Below are positions 18,587 through 27,901 of a stretch of 64,000 bases of DNA, piece by piece. Position 1 is the first letter of the stretch. Every line of letters begins with the position of its first letter. The DNA is from Helicobacter labetoulli (lineage in GTDB: Bacteria; Campylobacterota; Campylobacteria; Campylobacterales; Helicobacteraceae), in assembly GCF_003670275.1 (NCBI RefSeq), contig NZ_QXJF01000007.1, forward strand, positions 23,193-87,192, in the 5' to 3' direction. The position numbers and the translations under genes were made by a program. The notes under the pieces were generated by a model. That model saw nothing but the letters and a program-made list of their open reading frames with translations. It did not search any database and had not been told where the DNA came from.

Positions 18587-19069
18587 ATGAAAATCTTAGT
18601 CATACAAGGACCAAATCTTAATATATTAGGGCATAGAGAGCCGCATATTTATGGGAATTTCACACTTGATCAGATTCACACAAATCTTCAAAATCAAGCT
18701 AAACAAAACAACGCAAGTTTGGAGTTTTTCCAAAGTAATTTTGAGGGCGAGATTATTGACAAACTCCAAGAATGTATAGGTGGAGAATATGTCGGCGTGA
18801 TTATCAATCCTGCAGCATTTTCACATACTTCTATTGCCATTGCTGATGCGATAGCAAGCTGTGGTGTGCCTGTGATTGAAGTGCATATCAGTAATATTCA
18901 CGCACGAGAGGAGTTTAGGAGCAAAAGCTATACAGGTGCGGTAAGTGCGGGAGTAATTACGGGATTTGGTGCTTTTGGCTATCATTTGGCATTAATGGGA
19001 ATCTTGCAAATTGCAAGTGAAGTGCAAGCCTACAAAGCCCAGCAAGCCGCTCAAGCTCAACAAAAATAA
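18587..19069 (+). CDS. aroQ: Type II 3-dehydroquinate dehydratase
   Basis: Third step of the shikimate pathway, cytoplasmic dodecamer. The 160-residue protein has GPNLNILGHREPHIYG (catalytic Tyr), FFQSNFEGEIIDKLQ, GVIINPAAFSHTSIAIADAI and EVHISNIHAREEFR. AAAGGAGTG precedes the ATG and an extended -10 (TGGCTATAAT, 18546-18555) lies upstream. Its stop overlaps the next ATG (TAATG), coupling it to the aminopeptidase gene as in HP1038-HP1037. Confidence 0.96.
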   Translation: MKILVIQGPNLNILGHREPHIYGNFTLDQIHTNLQNQAKQNNASLEFFQSNFEGEIIDKLQECIGGEYVGVIINPAAFSHTSIAIADAIASCGVPVIEVHISNIHAREEFRSKSYTGAVSAGVITGFGAFGYHLALMGILQIASEVQAYKAQQAAQAQQK

Positions 19070-20109
19070 TGCAGCCTTATTTTATACTTGATGAAAACGC
19101 ACAATATTATGAGTGCGGTTTTAGCTGTGATAATGCTATTGTTGTGCGTGTGGAGGATACGCGGTTTTTCATTACAGATTCTCGCTACACCCTTGAAGCA
19201 AAGCAGTTTTGCAACAAGCATACGGAAGTCATAAGCTCAAATGATTTTATTCAAAGTTTGCTTGGTGTGATAAGTAAGCTTGGTCTTAAACAAATTGCAT
19301 TTAATCCTCAAGAGCTAAGTGTGGCGATGTATGAGAAAATTATCTCATCTCTTACAGCTCAAAAATGTGAGCTTGTGGCTCAACCAAACTTTCATCAGCA
19401 GCTTAGAATCTGCAAAAGTGAAAAAGAAATTGCCCTTATTGCTACATCGCAAAAATTAAACAAAAAGGCTTTCAAGGCATTTGCCAAGCGTATTGCTAAG
19501 ATTCTAAAACAATCCCCGAGCGAAAAAGAGCTGCATTATCAAGTCAAGCAGATTCTAAGCCATTTTGGGACATACGATTTGAGCTTTGAGCCTATTGTTG
19601 GTATTAATGCCAATGGAGCAAAGCCCCACGCCTTGCCTTCTAGCAAATGTATTTTAAAAAAGAATGATATTTTGCTTTTTGATGCGGGGATTAAGTATAA
19701 GCGGTATTGTTCGGATATGACACGCACAGCGGTCGTATGTAAGGATATACACTTTGGTAAGGAGCAAAAGTTTAAAAACAAGCTTCATAGCAAAATTTAT
19801 GAGATTGTTTTGAAGGCACAGGAAAAAACTATAAGCAAAGCAAGAAGCGGTATGAGTGGCAAAGACATTGATGCTATTGCACGAGATGAGATTGAAAAAA
19901 GTGGATATGGAAAGTATTTTGTGCATAGCACAGGACACGGAGTGGGCTTAGATATACACGAGCTGCCTCGCATTTCACGCTTGAGTGAAGATAGGATTGA
20001 AGATAATATGGTGTTTTCCATTGAGCCGGGCATTTATCTCCCAAATGAGTTTGGCGTGAGAATTGAAGATGTGGTTGTAATGAGAAATGGACGCGCGGAG
20101 ATTCTATAA
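19069..20109 (+). CDS. pepQ: M24-family Xaa-Pro peptidase
   Basis: Metallopeptidase that cleaves peptides with proline at the second position. The 346-residue protein has a creatinase-like N-terminal domain and the pita-bread catalytic domain with all five ligands: two Asp in LFDAGIKYKRYCSDMTRT, His in STGHGVGLDIHELPR, Glu in FSIEPGIYLP and Glu in GVRIEDVVV. Whether it acts as aminopeptidase P or prolidase cannot be told. Start codon overlaps the aroQ stop. Confidence 0.9.
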   Translation: MQPYFILDENAQYYECGFSCDNAIVVRVEDTRFFITDSRYTLEAKQFCNKHTEVISSNDFIQSLLGVISKLGLKQIAFNPQELSVAMYEKIISSLTAQKCELVAQPNFHQQLRICKSEKEIALIATSQKLNKKAFKAFAKRIAKILKQSPSEKELHYQVKQILSHFGTYDLSFEPIVGINANGAKPHALPSSKCILKKNDILLFDAGIKYKRYCSDMTRTAVVCKDIHFGKEQKFKNKLHSKIYEIVLKAQEKTISKARSGMSGKDIDAIARDEIEKSGYGKYFVHSTGHGVGLDIHELPRISRLSEDRIEDNMVFSIEPGIYLPNEFGVRIEDVVVMRNGRAEIL

Positions 20110-20114
20110 AAGTC

Positions 20115-20138
20115 TAGAATCTTGCCCCTTAGATTCTA
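20115..20138. repeat. Short inverted repeat built on AGAATCT
   Basis: TAGAATCT (20115-20122) and AGATTCTA (20131-20138) pair perfectly with an 8-base loop, just after the pepQ stop and before the next gene; weak terminator or motif pair. Confidence 0.45.
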
Positions 20139-20163
20139 TGCGATACATTCCAAAAGGGTAGAG

Positions 20164-22125
20164 ATGAAAGAGCAAGCTCTCACACTCTCCCAAATTGCAC
20201 AAAGTGGCGATTTAAGTCTGCTTAACACCTATATTACCAAGCGATATGCGATTAATATGGATTTTTTTAGCTCTATTAATGCTAAGCTTTACAATGAACT
20301 TCAAGCTAAGCCTAGTCAATACACGCTTTATTGTAAGGATAATGAGCTGAATATCATTGATATACAAAATAATGCCTTTGTTTATCCAGTGGAAAATGCC
20401 AAGCATACAATGATTGCTCAAAACCTTAGTTTTGCTGATAATCCTTTAAACAATCCCGCTTTTACACTCTACACTAATCATCTCGCCCTTCACAAGCTAG
20501 ATTCACAAAAGATTCCACTCACTGCTCATATCTGCAACCCTATGATTGAGCTTATGCAAAATGATTTTGGTGGGACAAATCGCTTTCATCTCCCTAACAA
20601 CTTCCTGCCTAGCAGCACATTTTTTGGGCTTTTGGGCGGTATGTTTTTGCAATTTTTACTTGAAAGGGGCTATTTTTTTCATTCACTGCTACTTTTTGAA
20701 GAAGATATTGATTTATTTAGAATCTCACTTTACTTTGTGGATTATCCGCTTTTATTTGAATCTGTGAGTGATCGCTCTTGCTACCTTTTTGTGAAGGATT
20801 TGCTCCATAAGGAATTCGTGCAAAATTATTTCACGCAAAGACGCATTACAAATAATTTTCTCCGCCTTGAGTTGCAGCTTTATGATAGCTCAAAGATTCA
20901 GGCTGTTAGAGATAATGTCGCACAGGCTTATGCGATGAATTCAAGGGGTTGGGGGAGCTTTGATGATGAGATGATAGGGGTGAAAAATACCTTTTGCAAT
21001 CTCGGTAAGAGCGAGATTCTGCCCTATCCCATTTTGCATTTGCCACAAAGGGTGAATGTGCCAATATGTGTTGTGGGGAATGGAGCGAGTTTAGATTCTC
21101 TTTTGCCTTTTATCAAAGCAAATATGGATAGAATGATTATTTTTAGCTGTGGGACAGCGTTAAAGCCGCTTAAAAATGCAGGAATTGAGCCGGATTTTCA
21201 AATTGAAATTGAACGGATTGATTATCTTAAAGGCGTTTTAGAATCTGCACCTTTGGGGGATACCACACTGCTTTGTGGGAATATGGTGCAACCAAGTGCT
21301 TTGTGTCTTGCTAAGGAAGCCTATATGTTTATGCGTGGGGGTAGTGCGAGTGCGTATTTTGGCAGGGCAAAGAGTGTTGTGGAGTTTGCCGCACCTTATG
21401 TGGGGAATGCGGGATTTGCTCTTGCGTGTTTGCTCAGTGAAGAGGTGCTGATTTGTGGGCTTGATTGTGGGTATATCAAGGGAAAAACAAAACACGCTAA
21501 GGGTTCATTTTATGGCGATGAGCAAAGTGAGATTCCAAAAAATGCCTATCGTGTGCAGGGCAATATGCAAAGTGAAGTGTATGCTGATGCGTTATTTTCA
21601 CTCTCTTCTGCGATGATGACAAAGGCAATTGAAGCTTTTAGTCCAAGGCTTGTTTTGAATCTAGGCGAGGGGGCGTATATCCGCGGAAGTCGCTCTGCTA
21701 AGATAGATGAGTTTGAGTTAGCCAAAGTAGATAAGGCTCAAGCCATAGCACAGCTTAAGGGTTATATGTGTAAGGACAAGCATAAGGTGCTAAGCGGCGT
21801 GGAGCATTACACACAAGAGATCAAAGCGTATAAAGAGAATATTTTACAAATGATGAAAGTTAGTGTGCGTGGAAAAAGAGAGCTTTTTGAAAGAATTGAT
21901 AAGATTCAGGCTCTAAGTCTTAAAAAGGCGGCAGAAACGCCATTTGTGGGAGTGCTTTTTGAAGGAAGCATCTCACATATTTTGCATAGTATAATGCTAT
22001 GTGCGTTGCATATTCCAAATGATGATATTGCTCTATTTTACGCACGATGCGTGGAGCTTGTGGAATCTGGGTTAAACAAAATGGTAATGAGCTACACACT
22101 TCTTGCTACAACGCATACAAGCTAG
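20164..22125 (+). CDS. DUF115 motility-associated factor (Maf family, flagellin glycosylation)
   Basis: A 653-residue protein with the DUF115/MptE-like domain in the middle: VCVVGNGASLDSLLPFIKAN, IIFSCGTALKPLKNAGIEPD and VLICGLDCGYIKG. Such proteins in Helicobacter and Campylobacter transfer nonulosonic acids to flagellin; the H. pylori relative HP0114 is needed for flagella. The longest frame starts at TTG 20122; I take ATG 20164 because AAGGG lies five bases before it. It follows pepQ closely. The exact donor sugar cannot be read from sequence. Confidence 0.82.
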   Translation: MKEQALTLSQIAQSGDLSLLNTYITKRYAINMDFFSSINAKLYNELQAKPSQYTLYCKDNELNIIDIQNNAFVYPVENAKHTMIAQNLSFADNPLNNPAFTLYTNHLALHKLDSQKIPLTAHICNPMIELMQNDFGGTNRFHLPNNFLPSSTFFGLLGGMFLQFLLERGYFFHSLLLFEEDIDLFRISLYFVDYPLLFESVSDRSCYLFVKDLLHKEFVQNYFTQRRITNNFLRLELQLYDSSKIQAVRDNVAQAYAMNSRGWGSFDDEMIGVKNTFCNLGKSEILPYPILHLPQRVNVPICVVGNGASLDSLLPFIKANMDRMIIFSCGTALKPLKNAGIEPDFQIEIERIDYLKGVLESAPLGDTTLLCGNMVQPSALCLAKEAYMFMRGGSASAYFGRAKSVVEFAAPYVGNAGFALACLLSEEVLICGLDCGYIKGKTKHAKGSFYGDEQSEIPKNAYRVQGNMQSEVYADALFSLSSAMMTKAIEAFSPRLVLNLGEGAYIRGSRSAKIDEFELAKVDKAQAIAQLKGYMCKDKHKVLSGVEHYTQEIKAYKENILQMMKVSVRGKRELFERIDKIQALSLKKAAETPFVGVLFEGSISHILHSIMLCALHIPNDDIALFYARCVELVESGLNKMVMSYTLLATTHTS

Positions 22126-22134
22126 ATTCTAGCT

Positions 22135-22672
22135 TCACGCCAAAAAGGTAGCTATAAAGCCCACAAAAAGTAAGGGTAAAATCTTTTGTGTGGAGCGCAA
22201 AATTGTAAGCATAAGTCCAAGGGTAGAGTAGATTAACCCACCGATATGAGCGGATAGAAAAACATTGCATATGTAGGATTGAAGCGAAGTAAGCCCCAGC
22301 TCATTTATATCTTCTAGTGTGATGAAGCCTTGAGTATGGAGAAAAGATTCTATTTCTGCAAGCAAAGATGTAAGCTCTATGTCTTTTACCTCAATAAGTG
22401 AGCTAAAAAAGAGTAAAGAGTAGATAAAACACGCCATAAGCCACGCATAGCCTATAAGCATTCCTGTTTTAGCAAATCGCCCTTTTTGTGAAAAAGAGCA
22501 TAACTCCTGCTGCAATCCCAATGGGTGCAAGCCAAGTGGGGATATTTGGGATATTATAAACTTTCCAAAAAAGAGAAAAAAGTATGATAAACATCACCCC
22601 CACAAATAGGCAAAATCGCTGGAATCTAAAAAATTGCTGTTCTTTGTAGTTTAGCGTGAAGTCAAATATAAT
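22135..22672 (-). pseudogene. Small multi-helix membrane protein, frameshifted and without a standard start
   Basis: Two frames join to one plausible protein. Upstream (22672 to about 22495) reads IIFDFTLNYKEQQFF, then CLFVGVMFIILFSLFW and LAPIGIAAGVMLFF; downstream (to 22135) reads AKTGMLIGYAWLMACFIYSL, AHIGGLIYSTLGLMLTIL and LPLLFVGFIATFL. Dropping one A from the A5 run in CACAAAAAGGG near 22490 restores a single frame of about 178 residues with four or five membrane helices. The expected start is ATT (22672-22670) behind AAAGGG, so either the start codon is lost or ATT is used. Function unknown. Confidence 0.55.
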
Positions 22673-22691
22673 GTCCCTTTTGTGAAAATTC

Positions 22692-22725
22692 TTACAAGAT
22701 TAAGAATCTTATTAGATTCTTGTAA
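22692..22725. repeat. Nested inverted repeats with AGAATCT core
   Basis: AAGAATCT (22702-22709) pairs with AGATTCTT (22714-22721); outer TTACAAGA (22692-22699) pairs with TCTTGTAA (22718-22725). The two structures are mutually exclusive. They lie between the membrane-protein remnant and the rplS terminator. Confidence 0.5.
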
Positions 22726-22740
22726 AAGTGGTATTTTAAC

Positions 22741-22785
22741 AAAAAAAACAAATCCCCAAAAAACGCGTTGTCAATTTGGGGATTT
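22741..22785 (-). terminator. Intrinsic terminator of the ffh-rplS operon
   Basis: Perfect 11-base stem AAATCCCCAAA / TTTGGGGATTT with a 14-base loop; on the minus strand it is followed by TTTGTTTTTTTT, a classic U-tract. It lies about 40 bases after the rplS stop. Confidence 0.88.
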
Positions 22786-22823
22786 AAAACTGAATCTAGG
22801 AGTTAAACAGAGTGGAGAAAGAG

Positions 22824-23180
22824 TTATTTGCGAAGCTCTTTAATTCTCGCAGCCTTACCGCGTCTTGTGCGTAGGTAGTAGAGTTTAGCACGGCGAACAC
22901 GACCGATACGCAACACTTCTATGCTTTCCAAACTCTCGCTATAAAGTGGGAAAGTCTTTTCTACGCCGATATTGTTTGCACCCATTTTTCTTGTTGTGAA
23001 TGTTCTATCTACGCCATTTCCGCGTATAGCGATACACACACCTTCAAAATGTTGGATTCTGCTTTTATCACCTTCTTGAATCTTTATTCCCAAACGGAGT
23101 GTATCTCCTGCCTTAAATTGTGGCACTTTTCTTTCGCCGATTTGCGCTTTGTTGAAGCTCTCAATATATCTATTTCTCAT
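22824..23180 (-). CDS. rplS: 50S ribosomal protein L19
   Basis: Large-subunit protein at the 30S-50S interface. 118 residues, family length, with [60 protein letters not shown] and the basic end [20 protein letters not shown]. Last gene of the operon; its start overlaps the trmD stop by four bases and the terminator follows. Confidence 0.98.
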   Translation of the reverse strand: MRNRYIESFNKAQIGERKVPQFKAGDTLRLGIKIQEGDKSRIQHFEGVCIAIRGNGVDRTFTTRKMGANNIGVEKTFPLYSESLESIEVLRIGRVRRAKLYYLRTRRGKAARIKELRK

Positions 23181-23920
23181 AGGCTACCCTTTCTTTTAGT
23201 CTTTTTTGGCATCCGCTCGGTAAAAATGCGATATGTTTGATACAAATCTGGTCTAAAATATTTTGTCTTGCATATCGCCAAGCGTTTTTTTAAGTCGGCG
23301 ATTTTACTATGATTTCCCTTTGAATACACTGAAGGCACAGCTAAATTTTGTAAATTTTCATTTGGGCTTGTGGTAAATGGCGGACTTTTGGCAAAATTTG
23401 GTGCTTCAAGTAAATGCTCCGCAAAGCTCTCTCCTTGCAAAGATTCTGCGTTGCCAAGCACGCCTTGAATCTGCCTTGTAATACTATCGCACAGCACAAG
23501 GGCTGGAAGCTCCCCACCTGTTAGAATACAATCGCTTATGCTAAAGATTTCATTAGCATACATTTCTATGGCACGCTCATCAAAACCCTCATATCGCCCA
23601 CATACAAAGCTTATATGGGTTTTTTGGCTTAAGCGTTTAGCATCATTATTGTTAAAAGGTTTGCCACAAGGGCTTAGGAAAATAATATGTGAGTCTTTAA
23701 GCGGCTCTAATGCTCTGCTTAATACATCTGCCCTTATCACTTGCCCTGCTCCACCGCTGATTGGCGGCTCATCAACCTTTTGATATTTGTTGGCAGCATA
23801 ATCACGGATATTGATTGTCTCAATATGTATAAGATTAGCAGTAATAGCGCGTTTGAGAATAGAATCTGTAAAGTAAGATTCTATCAATGCAGGAAAAAGG
23901 GTCAAAAATGAAAAACGCAT
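23177..23920 (-). CDS. trmD: tRNA (guanine37-N1)-methyltransferase TrmD
   Basis: SPOUT-class methyltransferase that makes m1G37, preventing frameshifts. The 247-residue protein starts [15 protein letters not shown] and has the [20 protein letters not shown] segment, the trefoil-knot AdoMet site [20 protein letters not shown] and [20 protein letters not shown]. Length is normal. In operon with rimM upstream and rplS downstream. Confidence 0.96.
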   Translation of the reverse strand: MRFSFLTLFPALIESYFTDSILKRAITANLIHIETINIRDYAANKYQKVDEPPISGGAGQVIRADVLSRALEPLKDSHIIFLSPCGKPFNNNDAKRLSQKTHISFVCGRYEGFDERAIEMYANEIFSISDCILTGGELPALVLCDSITRQIQGVLGNAESLQGESFAEHLLEAPNFAKSPPFTTSPNENLQNLAVPSVYSKGNHSKIADLKKRLAICKTKYFRPDLYQTYRIFTERMPKKTKRKGSL

Positions 23921-23929
23921 TACAATCTC

Positions 23930-24484
23930 TTAACTCTCTTGTAGGAGCAAAAAAGCGTTTTGTGTCGCAATGCAATCTGTGCTGATGGAGAGGACATATT
24001 GGCTGATATTTGGGATATAAAACTGCTTTGGCAGCCCTTGAGAGACAAGCTCGGCGTGTGTGTGGATAAGAAAATAATCAATTTCGCCAATACGCTCTAT
24101 GTCTTTGACAACACCAAGATTCTGTTTTGTATCTGTGGTATCGCTAATAGGCGTATCTATAAGCTCCTGCCATAAGATTTCGCCTTTTTTTAGAATCTGC
24201 TTACTTTCTTCAAGCGTGGAGTAAAGCTCACAATTTACCAATTTTGCAGCAGATTCTCTATTTTCATAGCCTTCAAAAGTAACGAGTTTTGTTGTTGGAT
24301 TAAAAGTGTGGATACAAAGTGTGCCTAGGGAAGTTTGAGTTTGCGTTTGGAGATGAAAGGTCGCTTTTGGCACGAAAATAGAGGGAAAATCACTCATAAT
24401 ATGAAGTTTTAAAGCCCCATTTACGCCCACAAGCCGCCCAATCTTAGCGACTAAAAGCATACAAGTTTTTTTTGAATGTTCCAT
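23930..24484 (-). CDS. rimM: 16S rRNA processing protein RimM
   Basis: Assembly factor for the 30S head that binds S19. The 184-residue protein has the N-terminal start VAKIGRLVGVNGALKLHIMS, EGYENRESAAKLVNCELYS, and the PRC-barrel part ILWQELIDTP with GVVKDIERIGEIDYFLIH. It lies between khpA and trmD in the conserved ribosomal order. Confidence 0.93.
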   Translation of the reverse strand: MEHSKKTCMLLVAKIGRLVGVNGALKLHIMSDFPSIFVPKATFHLQTQTQTSLGTLCIHTFNPTTKLVTFEGYENRESAAKLVNCELYSTLEESKQILKKGEILWQELIDTPISDTTDTKQNLGVVKDIERIGEIDYFLIHTHAELVSQGLPKQFYIPNISQYVLSISTDCIATQNAFLLLQES

Positions 24485-24502
24485 TATTTTGGATTAGCTG
24501 TA

Positions 24503-24742
24503 TCAGTGGGCTTGAATAGCGATTTTATAATTTTTTCCATCTTTAGCTTTTAGCCCTGAGATGAAAGTTTTAAGCGAACCAACCATCTTGCCATCGCGTC
24601 CAATTAAACGCCCAACATCTTGAGGGTCAGCAAGAATAGTTATCTCGCAAGTATTATCTTCTAAATTTTCAAGCTTGATTTCAATCGCCTCTGGATAGTT
24701 GGCTATTTTTTTTGCGTATTCTCTTACAAAATCTTGAACCAT
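24503..24742 (-). CDS. khpA: KH-domain RNA-binding protein KhpA
   Basis: 79 residues, essentially a single KH domain: the GxxG loop in LIGRDGKMVGSLKTFISGLK and a flanking CEITILADPQDVGRLIG strand-helix. KhpA binds many RNAs and pairs with KhpB in other bacteria. It sits between rpsP and rimM, as is usual. Formerly called YlqC/HP1150-type. Confidence 0.92.
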   Translation of the reverse strand: MVQDFVREYAKKIANYPEAIEIKLENLEDNTCEITILADPQDVGRLIGRDGKMVGSLKTFISGLKAKDGKNYKIAIQAH

Positions 24743-24752
24743 TGTCGCTTCT

Positions 24753-24983
24753 TTATTTTGAAGTGAGTTTTGCTACCCTTTCACTCATCTTTGCACCGAC
24801 ACTTTTCCAATATTCCAATCGTTGTGCGTCATACTTAACAAGTGCAGGCTCAACCAAAGGATTATAACAACCAATAGATTCTATCCAGCCTCCATCGCGT
24901 TTTTTTCGTGAATCTGTAACTACGATGCGGTAAAAAGGCTTCTTTTTGCGTCCCATTTTAGTAAGTCTAATCACTGTTGCCAT
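24753..24983 (-). CDS. rpsP: 30S ribosomal protein S16
   Basis: Small-subunit assembly protein; 76 residues with [40 protein letters not shown] and [18 protein letters not shown] precedes the ATG. The order ffh-rpsP-khpA-rimM-trmD-rplS on one strand is the standard Helicobacter arrangement. Confidence 0.98.
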   Translation of the reverse strand: MATVIRLTKMGRKKKPFYRIVVTDSRKKRDGGWIESIGCYNPLVEPALVKYDAQRLEYWKSVGAKMSERVAKLTSK

Positions 24984-25055
24984 TTTTTGCTCCTTAATTA
25001 ATTGTTTTGGCTCTTTAAAAAGCTGAAATTATAATGTGTTTTGCTTAAAGCACGA

Positions 25056-26399
25056 TTATTTTGGCATACGCATATTGCCCATCATACTCATAAGCTCTTG
25101 CATACCGCCTTTTTGTGAAAGCTTCTTGGCTAATTTTGCCGCTTGGTCAAATTGCTTAATAATACGATTTATATCGCTCACTTCCAAACCGCTCCCTTGA
25201 GCGATTCTCTTGCGTCTTGAGCCATTGAGCAAGTCTGGATTCTCTCTTTCTTTTTTTGTCATAGAATTAACCATTGCGCGGATATTTTTAATCTCATTTG
25301 ATTTGTCTAAATCCACATCTTTTAGGGCATTTGCCATTCCACCAAGTCCGGGAATCATTGAGGCAATAGAGCTCATTGAGCCAAGTTTTTTGACATTTTC
25401 AATTTGATTAATGAAGTCTTCAAAGCCAAATTGTCCTTTTTTGATTTTTTTGGCTATGGTTTTGGCTTCATCTTGATTGATGACACTTGCGGTTTTTTCT
25501 GCTAGTGAGGCAATATCCCCCGCACCCATAAGACGCGAGATAATGCGTTCAGGCACAAAGACATCAAAATCAGCTACTTTCTCCCCACTCCCTATAAATT
25601 TCAGTGGAACGCCGATTTGATAAGCAATAGATAGGGCAATCCCGCCTTTGCTATCGCTATCAAATTTTGAGAGAATCACCCCATCAATGCCGATTTTTTC
25701 ATTAAAGTTCTGTGCAGAGCGGATTCCATCTTGTCCGCTTAACGAATCTGCAACATATAGGCATTCTGCGGTATTGATAGAATCTTTAATTTGTGAAAGC
25801 TCTTCCATAAGCTCTTCATCAATGCTTAAGCGTCCCGCACTATCTATAATGACAATATCATAATGTGCATTTATCGCTTTTTGCTTGGCTTCTTTAGCCA
25901 CTTGCAGAGCATTTTCAGGTTGTGAGCTTTGGCTAGGGGTGAAAATATCTACTTCAATGCTTGCAGCCAACTGACTAAGCTGCTCAATAGCTGCAAGTCT
26001 ATGCAAATCACACGCTACAAGCAAAACTTTCTTGCCTTTTTGTTTGAGATAAAGGGCGAGTTTGGCGCTTGAAGTTGTTTTCCCACTTCCTTGCAAACCC
26101 ATCATCAAAATCACGCTTGGTGGTGTTGGTGAGAGGCTAATGCCATAGCTTTTTGTGGATTTTAGAATCTCATTTAAAGATTCTTGGAGGGCATTCATAA
26201 AGCTTTGTTTGCCTATACCATTGCTTTTGGTGCGTTGGCTAACTTCTTGGATAATTTGTTTTGTAGCTTTGTGATAAACATCATTTTTCAGCAAAGTCTT
26301 TTTTAGCTCATCACACGCTCTTTGCAAGGATTTTTCATCATCTGCAAAGCGAATCTTGTTAATAATGCCTTTAAACGAGCTTGTGAGTGTATCAAACAC
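25056..26399 (-). CDS. ffh: Signal recognition particle protein Ffh
   Basis: GTPase that binds 4.5S RNA and delivers nascent inner-membrane proteins to FtsY. The 447-residue protein has the N domain (LTSSFKGIINKIRF), G domain with G1 GLQGSGKTTSSAKLA, VACDLHRLAAIEQL, IIDSAGRL, and LSKFDSDSKGG, and the methionine-rich M domain (QELMSMMGNMRMPK at the end). The start is GTG at 26399 with AAAGGA upstream. First gene of the operon; no 4.5S RNA gene was recognised here. Confidence 0.97.
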   Translation of the reverse strand: MFDTLTSSFKGIINKIRFADDEKSLQRACDELKKTLLKNDVYHKATKQIIQEVSQRTKSNGIGKQSFMNALQESLNEILKSTKSYGISLSPTPPSVILMMGLQGSGKTTSSAKLALYLKQKGKKVLLVACDLHRLAAIEQLSQLAASIEVDIFTPSQSSQPENALQVAKEAKQKAINAHYDIVIIDSAGRLSIDEELMEELSQIKDSINTAECLYVADSLSGQDGIRSAQNFNEKIGIDGVILSKFDSDSKGGIALSIAYQIGVPLKFIGSGEKVADFDVFVPERIISRLMGAGDIASLAEKTASVINQDEAKTIAKKIKKGQFGFEDFINQIENVKKLGSMSSIASMIPGLGGMANALKDVDLDKSNEIKNIRAMVNSMTKKERENPDLLNGSRRKRIAQGSGLEVSDINRIIKQFDQAAKLAKKLSQKGGMQELMSMMGNMRMPK

Positions 26400-26539
26400 G
26401 ATGTATCCTTTAAGTTAAGTTGAATCTTAATATAGCTTGGGATTCTACTTAAAAATCACTTTTATTATGCTTTTATTTGCTTCAAACTTATATATTTAAG
26501 ATTTAAGGGCAATAATCCATAAAATAGCAAGGAATTGTA

Positions 26540-26950
26540 ATGATAAATTTTGAACAATCTCTACGAGAGAATCAGCTCAAAATTACACCACAGCGAATCG
26601 CAATGCTTGATAGGATTCAAAAAAACGGGCATATGAGTGTAGAAGAGCTATATGAGCAGATTCGCTCTATTTTCCCATCTATCTCACTTGCTACGATTTA
26701 TAAGAATATTCACGCACTTTGTAAAGCAAATATCTTGCGTGAGATTAAAGCACCAAAAGATAAACAAAAGTATGAGCTAAGTAGTGATAGGCATTTGCAC
26801 GTGTATTGTGAGGTGTGCGGTAAGCTAGAGGATATTAGGCTTGATACGCATTTGTTGGAACAAGATTGCAGTCAAAATAGCGGATATAGCATTTGTGATA
26901 TTTCCGCTGTGCTTATAGGTAAGTGTCCGCAGTGTAAAAAAGGGGCATAA
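26540..26950 (+). CDS. perR: Peroxide-stress repressor, PerR type of the Fur family
   Basis: A 136-residue metal-dependent repressor. N-terminal winged helix (ITPQRIAMLDRIQKNGHMSV; SLATIYKNIHAL) and C-terminal dimerisation domain with two zinc pairs, C90-x2-C93 and C129-x2-C132. The regulatory-metal ligands expected in PerR are all present by position: H31, D83, H85, H87 and D102 (SSDRHLHVYC; RLDTH). The Fur of Helicobacter has a longer N-terminus, so PerR fits better. A likely target is katA at 53.5 kb, which has a dyad overlapping its promoter. AAGGAA precedes the ATG. Confidence 0.85.
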   Translation: MINFEQSLRENQLKITPQRIAMLDRIQKNGHMSVEELYEQIRSIFPSISLATIYKNIHALCKANILREIKAPKDKQKYELSSDRHLHVYCEVCGKLEDIRLDTHLLEQDCSQNSGYSICDISAVLIGKCPQCKKGA

Positions 26951-26964
26951 AAGAGTTAGAATTT

Positions 26965-27171
26965 TTAAAAATCCCACCATATCGTGCGTTTGATGTGTTT
27001 TGTGCGTGGGTTGAGATTTGTAAAATAGCCTTTTTTAATGCCATTTTTATCTTCCATCCATTCAAAATTTGGCACTGAAGAAAATTTTTGCATCTCTTCA
27101 GCATCTAGGTTGAAGCCTTTTGCAAGGTTTTTAGAATCTTGGGAGATTCCACAAGTGGCACGGCAAACCAT
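26965..27171 (-). CDS. Small conserved-looking protein, function unknown
   Basis: 68 residues: MVCRATCGIS, then LAKGFNLDAEEMQKFSSVPN and a basic, aromatic end (RTKHIKRTIWWDF). The mixed helical/aromatic composition looks like a real protein, and it lies in the same frame just after the rhodanese lipoprotein stop, but no ribosome site precedes its ATG. Two cysteines (C3, C7) could bind metal. I recognise no family. Confidence 0.45.
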   Translation of the reverse strand: MVCRATCGISQDSKNLAKGFNLDAEEMQKFSSVPNFEWMEDKNGIKKGYFTNLNPRTKHIKRTIWWDF

Positions 27172-27192
27172 AATAAAAAAATACGCAGAGCT

Positions 27193-27885
27193 TTACATTT
27201 GACAACAATGCGGTACTTCCGTGCTGATGGGCAGTTTCAAATCTTTCCACGCGTTGAATCCACCAACAAGATAATATACATTATTGTAGCCTAGTTTTTT
27301 TGCCCACATAATCCCTACAACCGCACTCCCCATAGGTGAGAATCCATACTCTCCGCTGTCATAAAACACGATTTTGGCATTTTTATCCTCTCCAAGCAAA
27401 GATACAAGCTCATTTTGTGAGCGAGAAAGCCCATCAGCTTCCCAATTCCATTCACTGCCATTGTCATTAAAACTAGGGCTTAGGGCAAACTCAAAATGCT
27501 TTGCACTAGGGATAAGCCCTAGATTATACACACCGCGTGGTAAAGTCGCTATAATCGTATAAGATTCAAGATTTTTTACAAGCTCATCTGGCAGGATAAT
27601 GGTATAGCCAAATTGCTCTGCGCGTTTAAGAACCTGCAAGGCATCTTGGCTTATTTTTTCATCTAGCTTGATGGCTTGAAGTGCTTCCTTAGCCTTTGTA
27701 GCTCCCTCTTCATCGCCCTTTAGCTTTGCACTCTCAAGCGATACAATCATCGGCATAGCTTTTATGAGTTGCGTGTAGTGAGTATCTTCTTGCTCTATTT
27801 TTGAATCCCCACAGCCTATGAAAGCCACACAGCACACCGCCAAAAGTGTGTTTTTTATATTTTTTCCTTGCAGTAAGTTTTTCAT
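27193..27885 (-). CDS. Rhodanese-like lipoprotein lacking the catalytic cysteine
   Basis: A leader ending in the lipobox VAFIGC (Cys at about residue 25) anchors it; the C-terminal domain is rhodanese-like: KIVFYDSGEYGFSPMGSA followed by WAKKLGYNNVYYLVGGFNAW, the typical end. Where active rhodaneses have a Cys loop after the central strand, this one reads DSGEYGFSPM, so sulfur transfer is unlikely. The end is PHCCQM. Envelope location and role in binding rather than catalysis are inferences. Operon with the 68-residue gene downstream. Confidence 0.75.
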   Translation of the reverse strand: MKNLLQGKNIKNTLLAVCCVAFIGCGDSKIEQEDTHYTQLIKAMPMIVSLESAKLKGDEEGATKAKEALQAIKLDEKISQDALQVLKRAEQFGYTIILPDELVKNLESYTIIATLPRGVYNLGLIPSAKHFEFALSPSFNDNGSEWNWEADGLSRSQNELVSLLGEDKNAKIVFYDSGEYGFSPMGSAVVGIMWAKKLGYNNVYYLVGGFNAWKDLKLPISTEVPHCCQM

Positions 27886-27901
27886 TTTTCATTCTCCTTT
27901 T

